Source: Flavisolibacter sp. (GTDB lineage: Bacteria > Bacteroidota > Bacteroidia > Chitinophagales > Chitinophagaceae). Taken from it: DNA of 11,677 nt. Under the pieces are notes generated by a model, which saw only the letters and a list, made by a program, of their open reading frames with translations, had not been told where the DNA came from and did no database searches. The position numbers and the translations under genes were made by a program. Shown here piece by piece: positions 1 through 8,375 of the stretch; within the stretch, counting starts at the first letter, position 1, and every line of letters starts with the position of its first letter. The DNA lies in contig JAICTW010000020.1 of the NCBI GenBank assembly GCA_025936195.1, positions 1 through 11,677 of the forward strand, in the 5' to 3' direction.

Positions 1-19
1 ATTTTTATAAAAAAAAGTT

Positions 20-82
20 ATGGCTACAGAACGTTATAAAATAACAGATCAGGGAGCGATGTCTTTTGTAGGTTTTGCCTGA
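20..82 (+). pseudogene. 5' remnant of an IS200-like / REP-associated tyrosine transposase (probable)
   Basis: An ATG at 20 opens a 20-codon frame that stops at TGA 80-82. The peptide contains RYKITDQGAMSFV. From memory this resembles the N-terminus of Y1 (HUH) transposases of the REP-associated family in Bacteroidota, which typically start with a YKI.DQ...FVTF-type segment followed by a W-I-D-V-F-T-like stretch. That continuation is not found in any readable frame, and the HUH and catalytic Tyr regions are absent. If the match is real, this is a decayed or internally deleted gene. A short chance ORF is the alternative, since 20 codons give little statistical weight. The REP-like palindrome about 110 bp downstream makes a mobile-element origin more plausible. 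Confidence 0.4.
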
Positions 83-192
83 ATGACTTCAGTGAGACAG
101 GGAATAACAACCGGCTGTAGTTCAATATCAGGAATAGCTACAGCAGACGAATAAAAAATCAGCTTTTTTTATTTTATTTTTACAATTTTTCA

Positions 193-213
193 ACCTGCCT
201 ACCGCAGGCAGGT
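193..213. repeat. Short perfect palindrome, REP-like interspersed element
   Basis: ACCTGCCT (193-200) and AGGCAGGT (206-213) are perfect inverted 8-bp arms around the 5-nt loop ACCGC. The element is strikingly GC-rich in an otherwise AT-rich leader (T-rich from about 165 to 190). I recall very similar CCTGCCT...AGGCAGG palindromes scattered through intergenic DNA of Bacteroidota genomes, but cannot check copy number here. There is no T-tract directly after either arm, so an intrinsic terminator is unlikely. It lies 29 bp before the cyclotransferase-like start and would sit in its 5' leader if transcription began upstream. Confidence 0.7.
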
Positions 214-242
214 CGACTTTACTTTAGTCCAACAATTTCATT

Positions 243-1040
243 ATGTTTTTCTATTTTGGATATGGCTCTAATATTAACCTCGTTTCATTGAAAGCAAAGG
301 GAGTGATCCCTGTGGCTTCAAAGCGTGCTGTCTTACCTGGATGGAGACTCAGGTTTAATGTGCAACACTGGTTTCGGCACGAAGGCGGGGTTGCGAATAT
401 TGAGCCGTCCACTAACCCCGCTGATTTTGTTGAAGGCATGGTGCACACCTGCCCTGACGACAGCCTTGCGTCATTGGATGCTGTTGAATCCTATGGCTTT
501 GGATACGACAGGACAGAAGTGGAAGTTGAAACTGCCAATGGAAAAATAAAAGCGCAAACGTATATCGGCCTTCCCGGTTTTATTGATGATAGTTGCCTCC
601 CCACTATACGCTATCTCAATATTATTCTTAAAGGCGCTTTAGAGATGGGCTTGAGTAAAGCTTATCTTGAAAAATTGCGTAGCCTTCCTTTTTTGCCGGA
701 AGTAACTTATCCTGAGTTCAAACCACCGCCCGGTAATTGGCCGCATTTCAACAGGAAATCCCTTGCTTTACGCACTGGCTGCACAGCCCTTGGGGGGCAT
801 GTATTTGATATGCAAAAGGCACGTCCAAAACTGCAGGGCATTATAGAACTGCTTGGCGGAAAAGACATGACACTTTTCTTTGTGAAGCGTCATGACACAA
901 GTGATGGAAATGAAACTATTGAAGATATCATCCACGGAAGAATTTCTCCAGGTGCAAAAAAATACATCAATGCCTATTTAAATGAATTTGGCAGAGAGTA
1001 TCAATATGCCGGAAGGTTCGATTATGATGTAGGGAAATGA
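243..1040 (+). CDS. Gamma-glutamylcyclotransferase-like protein with extra C-terminal domain
   Basis: The N-terminus has the GGCT-fold signature FGYGSN (residues 5-10), which in the family forms the loop binding the gamma-glutamyl group. The segment LDAVESYGFGYDR (78-90) follows, with Glu82 in the position expected for the catalytic acid. Family members release 5-oxoproline from gamma-glutamyl peptides or amines, so glutathione breakdown is a reasonable but unproven role. The signature starts at residue 5, so the ATG at 243 must be the true start or very near it. The GGCT domain should end around residue 125. The rest, to 265, is an additional region I do not recognise, containing TGCTALGGHVFDM, HDTSDGNETIEDI and YINAYLNEFGREY. 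The protein is therefore longer than a plain GGCT of about 110-180 residues. No signal peptide or membrane segment is visible, so it is probably cytosolic. The gshB/gshA pair 6.3 kb downstream makes a glutathione substrate more likely. Confidence 0.8.
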   Translation: MFFYFGYGSNINLVSLKAKGVIPVASKRAVLPGWRLRFNVQHWFRHEGGVANIEPSTNPADFVEGMVHTCPDDSLASLDAVESYGFGYDRTEVEVETANGKIKAQTYIGLPGFIDDSCLPTIRYLNIILKGALEMGLSKAYLEKLRSLPFLPEVTYPEFKPPPGNWPHFNRKSLALRTGCTALGGHVFDMQKARPKLQGIIELLGGKDMTLFFVKRHDTSDGNETIEDIIHGRISPGAKKYINAYLNEFGREYQYAGRFDYDVGK

Positions 1041-1175
1041 CAAATTATATTGAATTCAAAAATTACGAGTGAATAAAACCCAGTGGGAAGGAAAGCCAGA
1101 GAAGTCACAGAAAGAAAATGCCCTTTAAAAAATATTTTGTTTATACTTTTTTGAATACTTTTAGGAAAAATTTTT

Positions 1176-1892
1176 ATGCAAAACTTTGCTTCAGCAATGC
1201 CTCATGGTAAGATCCGGGAGGTATTCAGAGATGTCTTCTTTGTTCCCGGAACTATGAAAGGTGAATTCTTTGGCTCAATGTGGCAATTCAGCAGAAACAT
1301 GACGATTGTGAGAGAGGATGGTAAATTAACCATTTTGAATTCAGTAAGGCTAAATGATGAAGGACTGGAAGCGCTTGATAAATTGGGTAAGGTAGTAAAC
1401 GTAGTGCGCCTGGGCGATATGCATGGCATGGATGATCCATTTTATGTTGACCGCTATAATGCTACTTTCTGGGCACTGCCGGCAATGAAAATAAAAGACG
1501 GACTAAAAGTAGATAAGGAATTGACCGCCGGTGGAGAGATGCCTTTCAGAAATGCATCACTCTTTGTTTTTGAAACGACAAAACGGCCTGAATGCATTAT
1601 ACGCCTTGACCGTGAAGGTGGAATCATGATTGCATGTGATTCTTTGCAAAACTGGGTAGAACCTGATCAGTTCTTTGATGAGGGAACAATTGCGACGATG
1701 CAACAAATGAAATTTTTCAGGCCTGCAAATCTCGGCCCTGCCTGGATGTTTGAAAGCCAGCCGGGAGCCGCTGATTTTTTGAGATTAAAAGAAATTCCTT
1801 TTGAACACGCTTTGTGCGGCCATGGATACCCTATGATAAACAACGCCCAAAAAGATTTCCTGGCAACTTATCATGAATACTTCAATATCTAA
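1176..1892 (+). CDS. Metallo-beta-lactamase-fold-like protein with degenerate metal site
   Basis: This 238-residue soluble protein has no signal peptide. Several landmarks resemble the MBL fold. An early strand pair, NMTIVREDGKLTILNSVRL, spans 41-59. GDMHGMDDPFYVDRY spans 80-94, where the active-site loop would be (His83, Asp86, Asp87). A mid-protein Asp sits in IACDSLQNW (Asp155), and a late CGHGYP has His216. The classical HxHxDH is not present, so only part of a metal site could form. It may be a divergent hydrolase, a binding protein or a non-catalytic member. I know no specific substrate. The start could be ATG 1176 or the in-frame ATG at 1197 (MPHGKIREV); the first is used because no Shine-Dalgarno sequence decides between them. 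The next gene starts 3 bases after this stop and in the same frame, so the two are very likely co-translated. Confidence 0.6.
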   Translation: MQNFASAMPHGKIREVFRDVFFVPGTMKGEFFGSMWQFSRNMTIVREDGKLTILNSVRLNDEGLEALDKLGKVVNVVRLGDMHGMDDPFYVDRYNATFWALPAMKIKDGLKVDKELTAGGEMPFRNASLFVFETTKRPECIIRLDREGGIMIACDSLQNWVEPDQFFDEGTIATMQQMKFFRPANLGPAWMFESQPGAADFLRLKEIPFEHALCGHGYPMINNAQKDFLATYHEYFNI

Positions 1893-1895
1893 TGT

Positions 1896-4800
1896 GTGGA
1901 CATTTACCACGAAAATGCAATTGCGGAAATTATTCCCGGTTACCTGATCATCGAAAAAATATCAGCATCAAACCTGCATACCATTTATCGTGCTGTTAAG
2001 ATAGGAGACCAAGGCGAAGTTGTCATCAAAACACTGGCTGACCCTTATCCCCGAAGGGAAGATATTGCCAATATCAAACGGGAGTACCAGATTCTCCAAA
2101 AACTTCAATTTGACGGAATCATCCGCGTGTCTTCATTTGTTCGGTTTGGCACGGGCAATTGCGCAATTGTAATGGAAAAATTTGGAATTACTTTATTGCA
2201 ATACATGGCCTCCTGCGACAATAATCGTATTTCACTAAAACAATTTTTTTCGATTGCAATCTCCCTGGTGAAAATCTTAGGAAACCTGCATGAAAAAAGT
2301 ATCATCCATAAAGACATTAATCCGGCTAATATTCTCATTGAACCCACAAGCGGTACAATCCGGCTTATTGACTTCAGCGCTTCCACAGAACTTTCCCGGG
2401 AGCACCAGGATATTTCATCGGCAAAGCGTATTGTAGGTTCGCTACCTTATATGTCTCCTGAGCAAACAGGACGTATGAACCGGGATGTTGATTACAGAAC
2501 AGATTATTATTCGCTGGGGATCACTTTTTACCAAATGCTAACAGGGCAGCTTCCTTTTTCTGCAAATGATCCACTGGAATGGGTGCATTGCCATATCAGC
2601 AAGCAGCCTGCACCTGTAAACAAAGTGAACAGGATGATCCCAAATGTTTTATCGGATATTGTTGCAAAACTTATTTCAAAGAATGCTGAAGACCGTTATC
2701 AAAGCAGTTATGGCATTGCAGCAGATCTGGAAACATGCAGGGACAGGATGCGTAAAGGATTTCATGATTTTAGTTTTGAATTGGCTACCTCAGATGTGTC
2801 GCCGGTTTTTCAAATCCCTCAAAAATTATACGGCCGGGAAAAGGAACTTGATTGTTTGGTATCTCACTTCGATAATGCGTCCAACGGCTCGGTAGAGTTT
2901 TGCCTGGTGTCGGGTTATTCCGGTGTGGGAAAATCAGTACTGGTGTATGAATTGGACAGGGTCATTGCAAAAAAAAGGGGATACCTGATCCATGGTAAAT
3001 TTGAGCAGTTCAAACAGAATAATGCTTACTTCGCATTTGCGGGAGCATTCCGCAATCTTATTTATGAATTGCTCGGTGAACCAGAAAAAAGCCTTGAAAA
3101 ATGGAAGGTTGCCATCAACACAGCACTTGGTGTCAATGCACAGTTGATGATTGATCTGATACCGGAGCTGGGATTGATTATTGGTGAGCATCCTCCTGTT
3201 CAGGAACTTCCTCCCGCTGAGGCACAGAAACGATTCTTCATACTGCTTGAGAATTTTGTCAAAGTATTTGCAGGGAAAGATCATCCGCTTGTATTATTTA
3301 TGGATGACCTGCAGTGGAGTGATATTCCTACGTTAAACCTGATCCAACATCTTGTAACCTCGCAGGAGTTAGGTTATTTTTTACTCATTGGCACCTATCG
3401 CAGCAATGCCGTTGATGCCTCACATCCTCTTAATTTAATCCTGGAAGAAATTCAAAAGGTAAGACTCATCGAAAACTTACAGCTGGGGCCTTTAAGCGTG
3501 GATGCAGTAAACCAGATTGTAACCGATGCCCTGCATTGCGACGGTCGGGAAGCAAGACCGTTGAGCCGGGTGCTCTTCGAAAAAACAGCAGGTAACCCTT
3601 TTTTTACAAATGAATTATTAAAGGATCTGAATGAAAGAGGCACTATCAGGTTTAACCCGGAAAAAGGTAAATGGAATTGGGATATTGATGAGGTTCGTAA
3701 AACCGGAAACAGCGATAATGTTGTTGATTTCCTGGTAGCCAGTCAGTCGCGCCTTCAAAAACCTACACAGCAGATTCTTCAATTGGCCGCATGTATCGGC
3801 GCCACTTTTGACCTGAAAACCTTATCCATCATTTATGAAAGCACGATGGAGCAAACAGCCAGAGTGTTAGAGGAGGCCCTGCGTGCAAATATCGTAATTC
3901 CACTTAATGAAAATTATAAGTTTGTCGGATTAGAAGCATTCAACCAAAATGGGAAGTTAACAGGTGTAGAAGAAGAATCGAATGAACTGAACCCTACTTA
4001 TCGTTTTCAGCATGACAGGATGCAGCAGGCAGCGTATTCAATGATTGCCCCTGAAAAAAGACAAGCACTCCATCTCTCCATTGGCCGCCTGATCCTGAAA
4101 CATACAAGTGAACAAAAACTGGATGAAATAATTTTTGAAGCGACCGGTCATTTGAATGAGGGAAGGTTATTGATAGAAAATCCGGAAGAGCGCAACAAGC
4201 TGGTAGTGTTGAATTTAAAAGCCGGAATAAAAGCCAAACAATCTTCCGCCTATGCCGCCGCATTGACTTACCTAAAGACAGCCTATGAATTGCTGAAAGA
4301 AGATTCCTGGCAAGCAGATTACGATCTGACCTGGAAATTATATGAGGAGATTCAGCATTGCACCTATCTGACAGGAGATTGGGATGAAGCTGACCAATGG
4401 TCTGAAGCCATGTTGAAGCATGCAAAGACATCTATCGAAAAAGCATTGGTGCTATCCGCCAGAACCCGTCAATATGCTACCATTGGCAAAATGCGGGAAT
4501 CTATCCTTGCTGCCTGTGAGGGGCTGTCATTTTTGGGGTTTGAATTTTTGCAGGAACCGACTTCTCAAAATGTGGATGAAGAAGTAGCGTTAGTTGCCAA
4601 AAATTTGAATGACCGCCCGGTTGCGGAACTCATTCACCTTCCTGAGATGTATGATCTGAAAGCAAAAATAGCCAGCCAGTTATTGATGGAAATTTTTGCA
4701 GCAGCATTTCTCTCCGCCAGTGGCGCCATGTTCCCTTATCTTGTTTTGAAATCTGTGAACCTGGCCATCCAATATGGCAACAGTCCCGAAACTGCTTTTT

Positions 4801-7304
4801 CCTACGCAGCTTATGGAATGATCCTTTGTGGTTATTTTAATGATACAAAGCTTGGCTATGAATATGGTAAGCTCGGTGTAAGCATCATAGAAAAATTTGA
4901 TGACATTGCCCTGAAGTCGAGAATCATTTATGTATATACCATGTTTGTCCATCACTGGTCTAATCATTGGTCAACCATGACACCATGGTTTCGCAAGGGG
5001 ATTGAAACAGGGTACCAATCCGGCGACCTTTTGTATCTCGCTTATAGCGCCCAGGATTGTATTATCTGGGATCCAAAATTAGATCTTCAAAGCGCGTCCA
5101 GTGAGCATCGTAAGATGTTGAAGATCGTGAAGGAATGTGATTACCAGGATTCCTATGATTCAGGAACCTTGTTTTTACAAATGCAATTGAATTTCCAGGG
5201 GCTCACGGAAAGCCTCTACTCCATGACTGACGAAAATTTCAATGAACAGGTATGTATGGACGGAATGAAAGATCGCCATTTTATGACCGGCATTGCCAAT
5301 TATCATATTTATAAGGCAGAAATTCATCTTTTATACAATGACGCCAAAGGCGCATTGCCTCATATACTCGAGCAGGAACGTTTGATATCATCTGTGATGT
5401 CATTGCCACAGTTAGTACGTTTTCACATAATATCTTTTTTGGTGTACGCAACTTTACTTCCCGATGCAGACATTGAAGGGCAACAAGCCATGCTTGATAA
5501 AATGAATCAAAGCCTCGCCGCAATGACAAAGTGGGCAAACCAGTGTTCCCAAAATTTCCGTCATCTTCAATTATTAATGGAGGCTGTGCTTGCCGGTTAC
5601 AATGAAAATATAGCTGATGCTTTATCACTTTTCGAACAATCGATAACAGGTGCTCAAAAAAATGAATTTATCCGCGACGAAGCGATGGCAAATGAAATGG
5701 CAGCAAAACTATTATTGCGCAAAGGCCTTCCGAAAGCAGCAGAAGGATATTTGCAGGCTTCGCGTTATTTATATTACAGATGGGGCGCCTCTCAAAAAGT
5801 AGAAGTGATGGATAAAGAATATCCGTTTCTTTTCGAATTAGCCGCATCAAGAAGCAGTACCCCTGAAGAAAAAAAATCTGAATCAACACTGCACACTACT
5901 ACACACAGCCTTGATTCAAGATTGTTGGACATGGACTCTGTTTTCAAAGCCTCTCAAACAATCTCTGGTGAACTGGTGCTCGAAAAACTTTTTAAGTCCA
6001 CATTACAAATTCTGCTGGAAAATGCAGGTGCGCAAAAGGGTTTCCTTTTTGAAGACCGGGAAGGGCATATTGCCATACTCGCTCAATATGATGAAAGCAA
6101 CCAGCAGGTGAATGAGACATCAGCTGTGGAAAGTGAGCCACGCTATCCTCTATCACTTATCAACACTGCGTGGCGCACCAATGAGGCAATCGTCATAAAC
6201 AATGCTTCCAAAATAAATCCATTCTCTTCTGATCCATACATCATTAAGGAAAAGCCCTTGTCGGTGATGTGTGTGCCGCTTCCGTTACACGATCACTGGA
6301 GAGTGGCGGTGTACCTGGAAAACAATGTAACACACAGCGCATTTAGTGAAGAACGGGTAAATATTATCAGGTTGCTTTCAGGTCAGGCCGCAATTTCTCT
6401 TGCCAATGCAAGAATCTATGAAGACCAGCAACGATTGCTGAAAGCACAACAACGTTTTGTGCCAGACCAATTCCTGAAAAATCTTGGTCATAACGATATT
6501 GCGAGAGTAGGATTAGGTGAATCTGTTGCGATGGAAATGAGTGTGCTGTTTTCTGATATTCGTGAATTCACTGCAATGGCGGAACTACTTTCTCCTCATG
6601 ATGTCATTGAGTTGCTGAATGAATATTACAGTGTGTTAGGCGAACCTATTGCTAAACTTGGCGGATTCATTGATTCCTATGCCGGAGATGAGATTATGGC
6701 TTTGTTTCCCGTGCCTGCCCAACAGTCCGTTGAAGCTGGTATAATGATGTGTGCGGCATTACGAAAGTTCAATGATGAGCTTGCTTCAAGGGGGCGGCCC
6801 GCATTAAGAATGGGATTGGGAATGAACACAGGCCCAATGGTTCTCGGAACGATGGGAGCCCAGGACCGGATGCAATGTACCGTCCTGGGAGATTCAGTAA
6901 ATCTTGCTTCGCGCATCGAACAACTGACGAGAACCTATGAAGCACAATTTCTGATTGGTGAAAATACTTATACCTCTCTTGAAAATCCCGGCAACTTTTC
7001 CATCCGGATGGTAGATTATGTAGCAGTAAAGGGAAAGGATACCGCCATCAGGTTATATGAGGTGCTCGATGCTGAAGAAGACAGCCGTCGCAGGGCCAAG
7101 GAAGCAACAAGAGAAGAATTGGCAACGGGAATGGATGCCTATTTCAATCGTGATTTTTCATCTGCGCTAACGATCTTTAATAGCCTGATCAAATCAGATA
7201 GTAAAGATACAGTGCCGTCAATTTTTGCGCAGCGGTGTGAGCAATATATGAAAGGAACGCTGCCGGAGGGCTGGAAGGGTTATGAAAAGCTGGTGAGCAA
7301 ATAG
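1896..7304 (+). CDS. Giant Ser/Thr kinase-like / AAA ATPase / GAF / class III nucleotide cyclase protein
   Basis: This is an 1802-residue cytosolic signalling protein. Residues about 10-285 are a protein kinase domain: VVIK with Lys45, candidate helix-C Glu63, HKDINPAN (138-145; Asp140, Asn145), DFS instead of DFG (159-161), SPEQ (187-190). The glycine loop is poor in glycine. Residues about 312-580 form an AAA/STAND-like ATPase with Walker A GYSGVGKS (340-347) and Walker B LFMDDLQWSD (Asp470/Asp471). FQHDRMQQAAYS lies near 705, and helical, TPR-like sequence continues to about 1330. A GAF-like domain occupies about 1340-1510. A class III adenylate/guanylate cyclase follows, with metal Asp1554 (FSDIREFT), Asp1598 (AGDEIM), Asn1669 and Arg1673. 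Ser1594 replaces the usual base-recognising Lys; Thr1662 is at the partner position. A short helical tail ends the protein. The start is GTG 1896: the frame has a stop at 1890-1892, and the first ATG (residue 93) would cut into the kinase. The family is known for N-terminal kinase plus ATPase with various signalling outputs. The stimulus here is unknown. Confidence 0.88.
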   Translation: MDIYHENAIAEIIPGYLIIEKISASNLHTIYRAVKIGDQGEVVIKTLADPYPRREDIANIKREYQILQKLQFDGIIRVSSFVRFGTGNCAIVMEKFGITLLQYMASCDNNRISLKQFFSIAISLVKILGNLHEKSIIHKDINPANILIEPTSGTIRLIDFSASTELSREHQDISSAKRIVGSLPYMSPEQTGRMNRDVDYRTDYYSLGITFYQMLTGQLPFSANDPLEWVHCHISKQPAPVNKVNRMIPNVLSDIVAKLISKNAEDRYQSSYGIAADLETCRDRMRKGFHDFSFELATSDVSPVFQIPQKLYGREKELDCLVSHFDNASNGSVEFCLVSGYSGVGKSVLVYELDRVIAKKRGYLIHGKFEQFKQNNAYFAFAGAFRNLIYELLGEPEKSLEKWKVAINTALGVNAQLMIDLIPELGLIIGEHPPVQELPPAEAQKRFFILLENFVKVFAGKDHPLVLFMDDLQWSDIPTLNLIQHLVTSQELGYFLLIGTYRSNAVDASHPLNLILEEIQKVRLIENLQLGPLSVDAVNQIVTDALHCDGREARPLSRVLFEKTAGNPFFTNELLKDLNERGTIRFNPEKGKWNWDIDEVRKTGNSDNVVDFLVASQSRLQKPTQQILQLAACIGATFDLKTLSIIYESTMEQTARVLEEALRANIVIPLNENYKFVGLEAFNQNGKLTGVEEESNELNPTYRFQHDRMQQAAYSMIAPEKRQALHLSIGRLILKHTSEQKLDEIIFEATGHLNEGRLLIENPEERNKLVVLNLKAGIKAKQSSAYAAALTYLKTAYELLKEDSWQADYDLTWKLYEEIQHCTYLTGDWDEADQWSEAMLKHAKTSIEKALVLSARTRQYATIGKMRESILAACEGLSFLGFEFLQEPTSQNVDEEVALVAKNLNDRPVAELIHLPEMYDLKAKIASQLLMEIFAAAFLSASGAMFPYLVLKSVNLAIQYGNSPETAFSYAAYGMILCGYFNDTKLGYEYGKLGVSIIEKFDDIALKSRIIYVYTMFVHHWSNHWSTMTPWFRKGIETGYQSGDLLYLAYSAQDCIIWDPKLDLQSASSEHRKMLKIVKECDYQDSYDSGTLFLQMQLNFQGLTESLYSMTDENFNEQVCMDGMKDRHFMTGIANYHIYKAEIHLLYNDAKGALPHILEQERLISSVMSLPQLVRFHIISFLVYATLLPDADIEGQQAMLDKMNQSLAAMTKWANQCSQNFRHLQLLMEAVLAGYNENIADALSLFEQSITGAQKNEFIRDEAMANEMAAKLLLRKGLPKAAEGYLQASRYLYYRWGASQKVEVMDKEYPFLFELAASRSSTPEEKKSESTLHTTTHSLDSRLLDMDSVFKASQTISGELVLEKLFKSTLQILLENAGAQKGFLFEDREGHIAILAQYDESNQQVNETSAVESEPRYPLSLINTAWRTNEAIVINNASKINPFSSDPYIIKEKPLSVMCVPLPLHDHWRVAVYLENNVTHSAFSEERVNIIRLLSGQAAISLANARIYEDQQRLLKAQQRFVPDQFLKNLGHNDIARVGLGESVAMEMSVLFSDIREFTAMAELLSPHDVIELLNEYYSVLGEPIAKLGGFIDSYAGDEIMALFPVPAQQSVEAGIMMCAALRKFNDELASRGRPALRMGLGMNTGPMVLGTMGAQDRMQCTVLGDSVNLASRIEQLTRTYEAQFLIGENTYTSLENPGNFSIRMVDYVAVKGKDTAIRLYEVLDAEEDSRRRAKEATREELATGMDAYFNRDFSSALTIFNSLIKSDSKDTVPSIFAQRCEQYMKGTLPEGWKGYEKLVSK

Positions 7305-7394
7305 AGAAGGATTTTTTATTAAATTCCATGATTAAAAAAATTTGCGGTTACTGATCCGGGAGAAAATTATTAAATAAATTATAGCATTCAAAAC

Positions 7395-8375
7395 ATGAAT
7401 AAGATAAGAATCGGCGTTGTCATGGATCCAATTGCTTCCATTCATCCTGAGAAAGATACTTCTCTCGCTTTTATGCTTGAAGCACAGTTGCGTGGATGGG
7501 AGATTGTGTATATGGAAATGGCCGATCTTTTTTTAAGGGATGGCCGTGCCGAAGCGCGCATGCGATATGTGAAAGTATTCAATGATGTGAACAAATGGTT
7601 TGAATTTACCGGTGAAGAATATGGGCCATTGGGCGATCTCGATGTGATCCTGATGAGAAAAGACCCACCTTTCGATATAGAATTTATTATAGCTACTTAC
7701 ATTCTCGAAAGAGCCGAAGCAGAAGGAGCGCTGGTAGTGAATAATCCCCGTTCATTACGCGATGCAAATGAAAAAATTTTTACTGCCTGGTTTCCGCAAT
7801 GCTGCCCGCCTTCATTGCTTACCCGGTCTGTAACTGCTGTCCAAACATTTCTTGAAACCCATGGAAAGATCATAGTAAAACCCACCGATAAAATGGGTGG
7901 AAAATCTGTGTATGTAATTGCAAAGGGCGATCCGAATACCCGTGTCATTTTAGATGAGATAACAGGTTCTGGTCAGCGCTATATCCAGGCACAGAAATAC
8001 ATTCCGGAAATTGAAACATCAGGAGATAAAAGAATTATTTTGATTGACGGCATTCCGGTAGATTATGGCATTGCAAGAATTCCATCAGAAGGCGACCATC
8101 GCGGAAACCTTGCAGCCGGCGCAAAGGCAAAAGGTTTTGAACTAACGGAAAGAGACCGGTGGATTTGCAAACAGGTAGGCCCGGCATTAAAAGAACACGG
8201 ATTATTATTTACGGGTATTGATGTGATTGGAGATTTTCTCACGGAAATCAATGTAACCAGCCCTACCTGTATCCGGGAAATTGATCAGATTTACAACACC
8301 CATATTGCTGCGATGTTTTTCGATGCGTTACAAAATATTCTCCAGGAAAAACAATCGGGAAAAAAACCGAAATGA
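7395..8375 (+). CDS. gshB: Glutathione synthetase (ATP-grasp)
   Basis: The enzyme joins gamma-glutamylcysteine and glycine using ATP, the second step of glutathione synthesis, in the cytosol. At 326 residues it is close to the E. coli enzyme (about 316). Family landmarks occur in order. MRKDPPFD spans 87-94 and NNPRSLRDANEK 116-127. The ATP-grasp core begins at IVKPTDKMGGKSVY (160-173), with Lys162 as the nucleotide-binding lysine. GDKRIILIDG spans 210-219, and RIPSEGDHRGNLAAG (228-242) is the glycine-rich loop. FLTEINVTSPTCIREI (281-296) carries the Mg/ATP ligands Glu284 and Asn286. ATG 7395 starts the usual N-terminal strand directly, and a 90-bp AT-rich gap precedes it. The stop overlaps the next start by 4 bp (ATGA), indicating one transcript and coupled translation with the ligase gene. 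No key residue appears to be missing. Confidence 0.95.
   Translation: MNKIRIGVVMDPIASIHPEKDTSLAFMLEAQLRGWEIVYMEMADLFLRDGRAEARMRYVKVFNDVNKWFEFTGEEYGPLGDLDVILMRKDPPFDIEFIIATYILERAEAEGALVVNNPRSLRDANEKIFTAWFPQCCPPSLLTRSVTAVQTFLETHGKIIVKPTDKMGGKSVYVIAKGDPNTRVILDEITGSGQRYIQAQKYIPEIETSGDKRIILIDGIPVDYGIARIPSEGDHRGNLAAGAKAKGFELTERDRWICKQVGPALKEHGLLFTGIDVIGDFLTEINVTSPTCIREIDQIYNTHIAAMFFDALQNILQEKQSGKKPK

Noticed and set aside
53..170. Open stretch of roughly 40 codons on the minus strand across the left intergenic region
   Set aside because: It begins just after a stop with no ATG or GTG start, is short, and overlaps the plus-strand transposase-like remnant. Probably chance.
1136..1163. Possible Bacteroidota promoter (TTTG at 1136-1139, TACTTTTA at 1156-1163)
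   Set aside because: The spacer is 16 bp instead of about 19 and the -7 element has a mismatch. T-rich DNA makes such matches by chance.
1118..1210. 30-codon plus-strand ORF (starting MPFKKYF) before the MBL-like gene
   Set aside because: It is dominated by AT-rich leader sequence and runs into the real gene in another frame. No coding character.
7305..7394. A/T-rich inverted sequence after the kinase/cyclase gene as a terminator
   Set aside because: Arms (TTTTTTATTAA against TTAAAAAAA) pair imperfectly and contain no GC stem. Not a credible intrinsic terminator.
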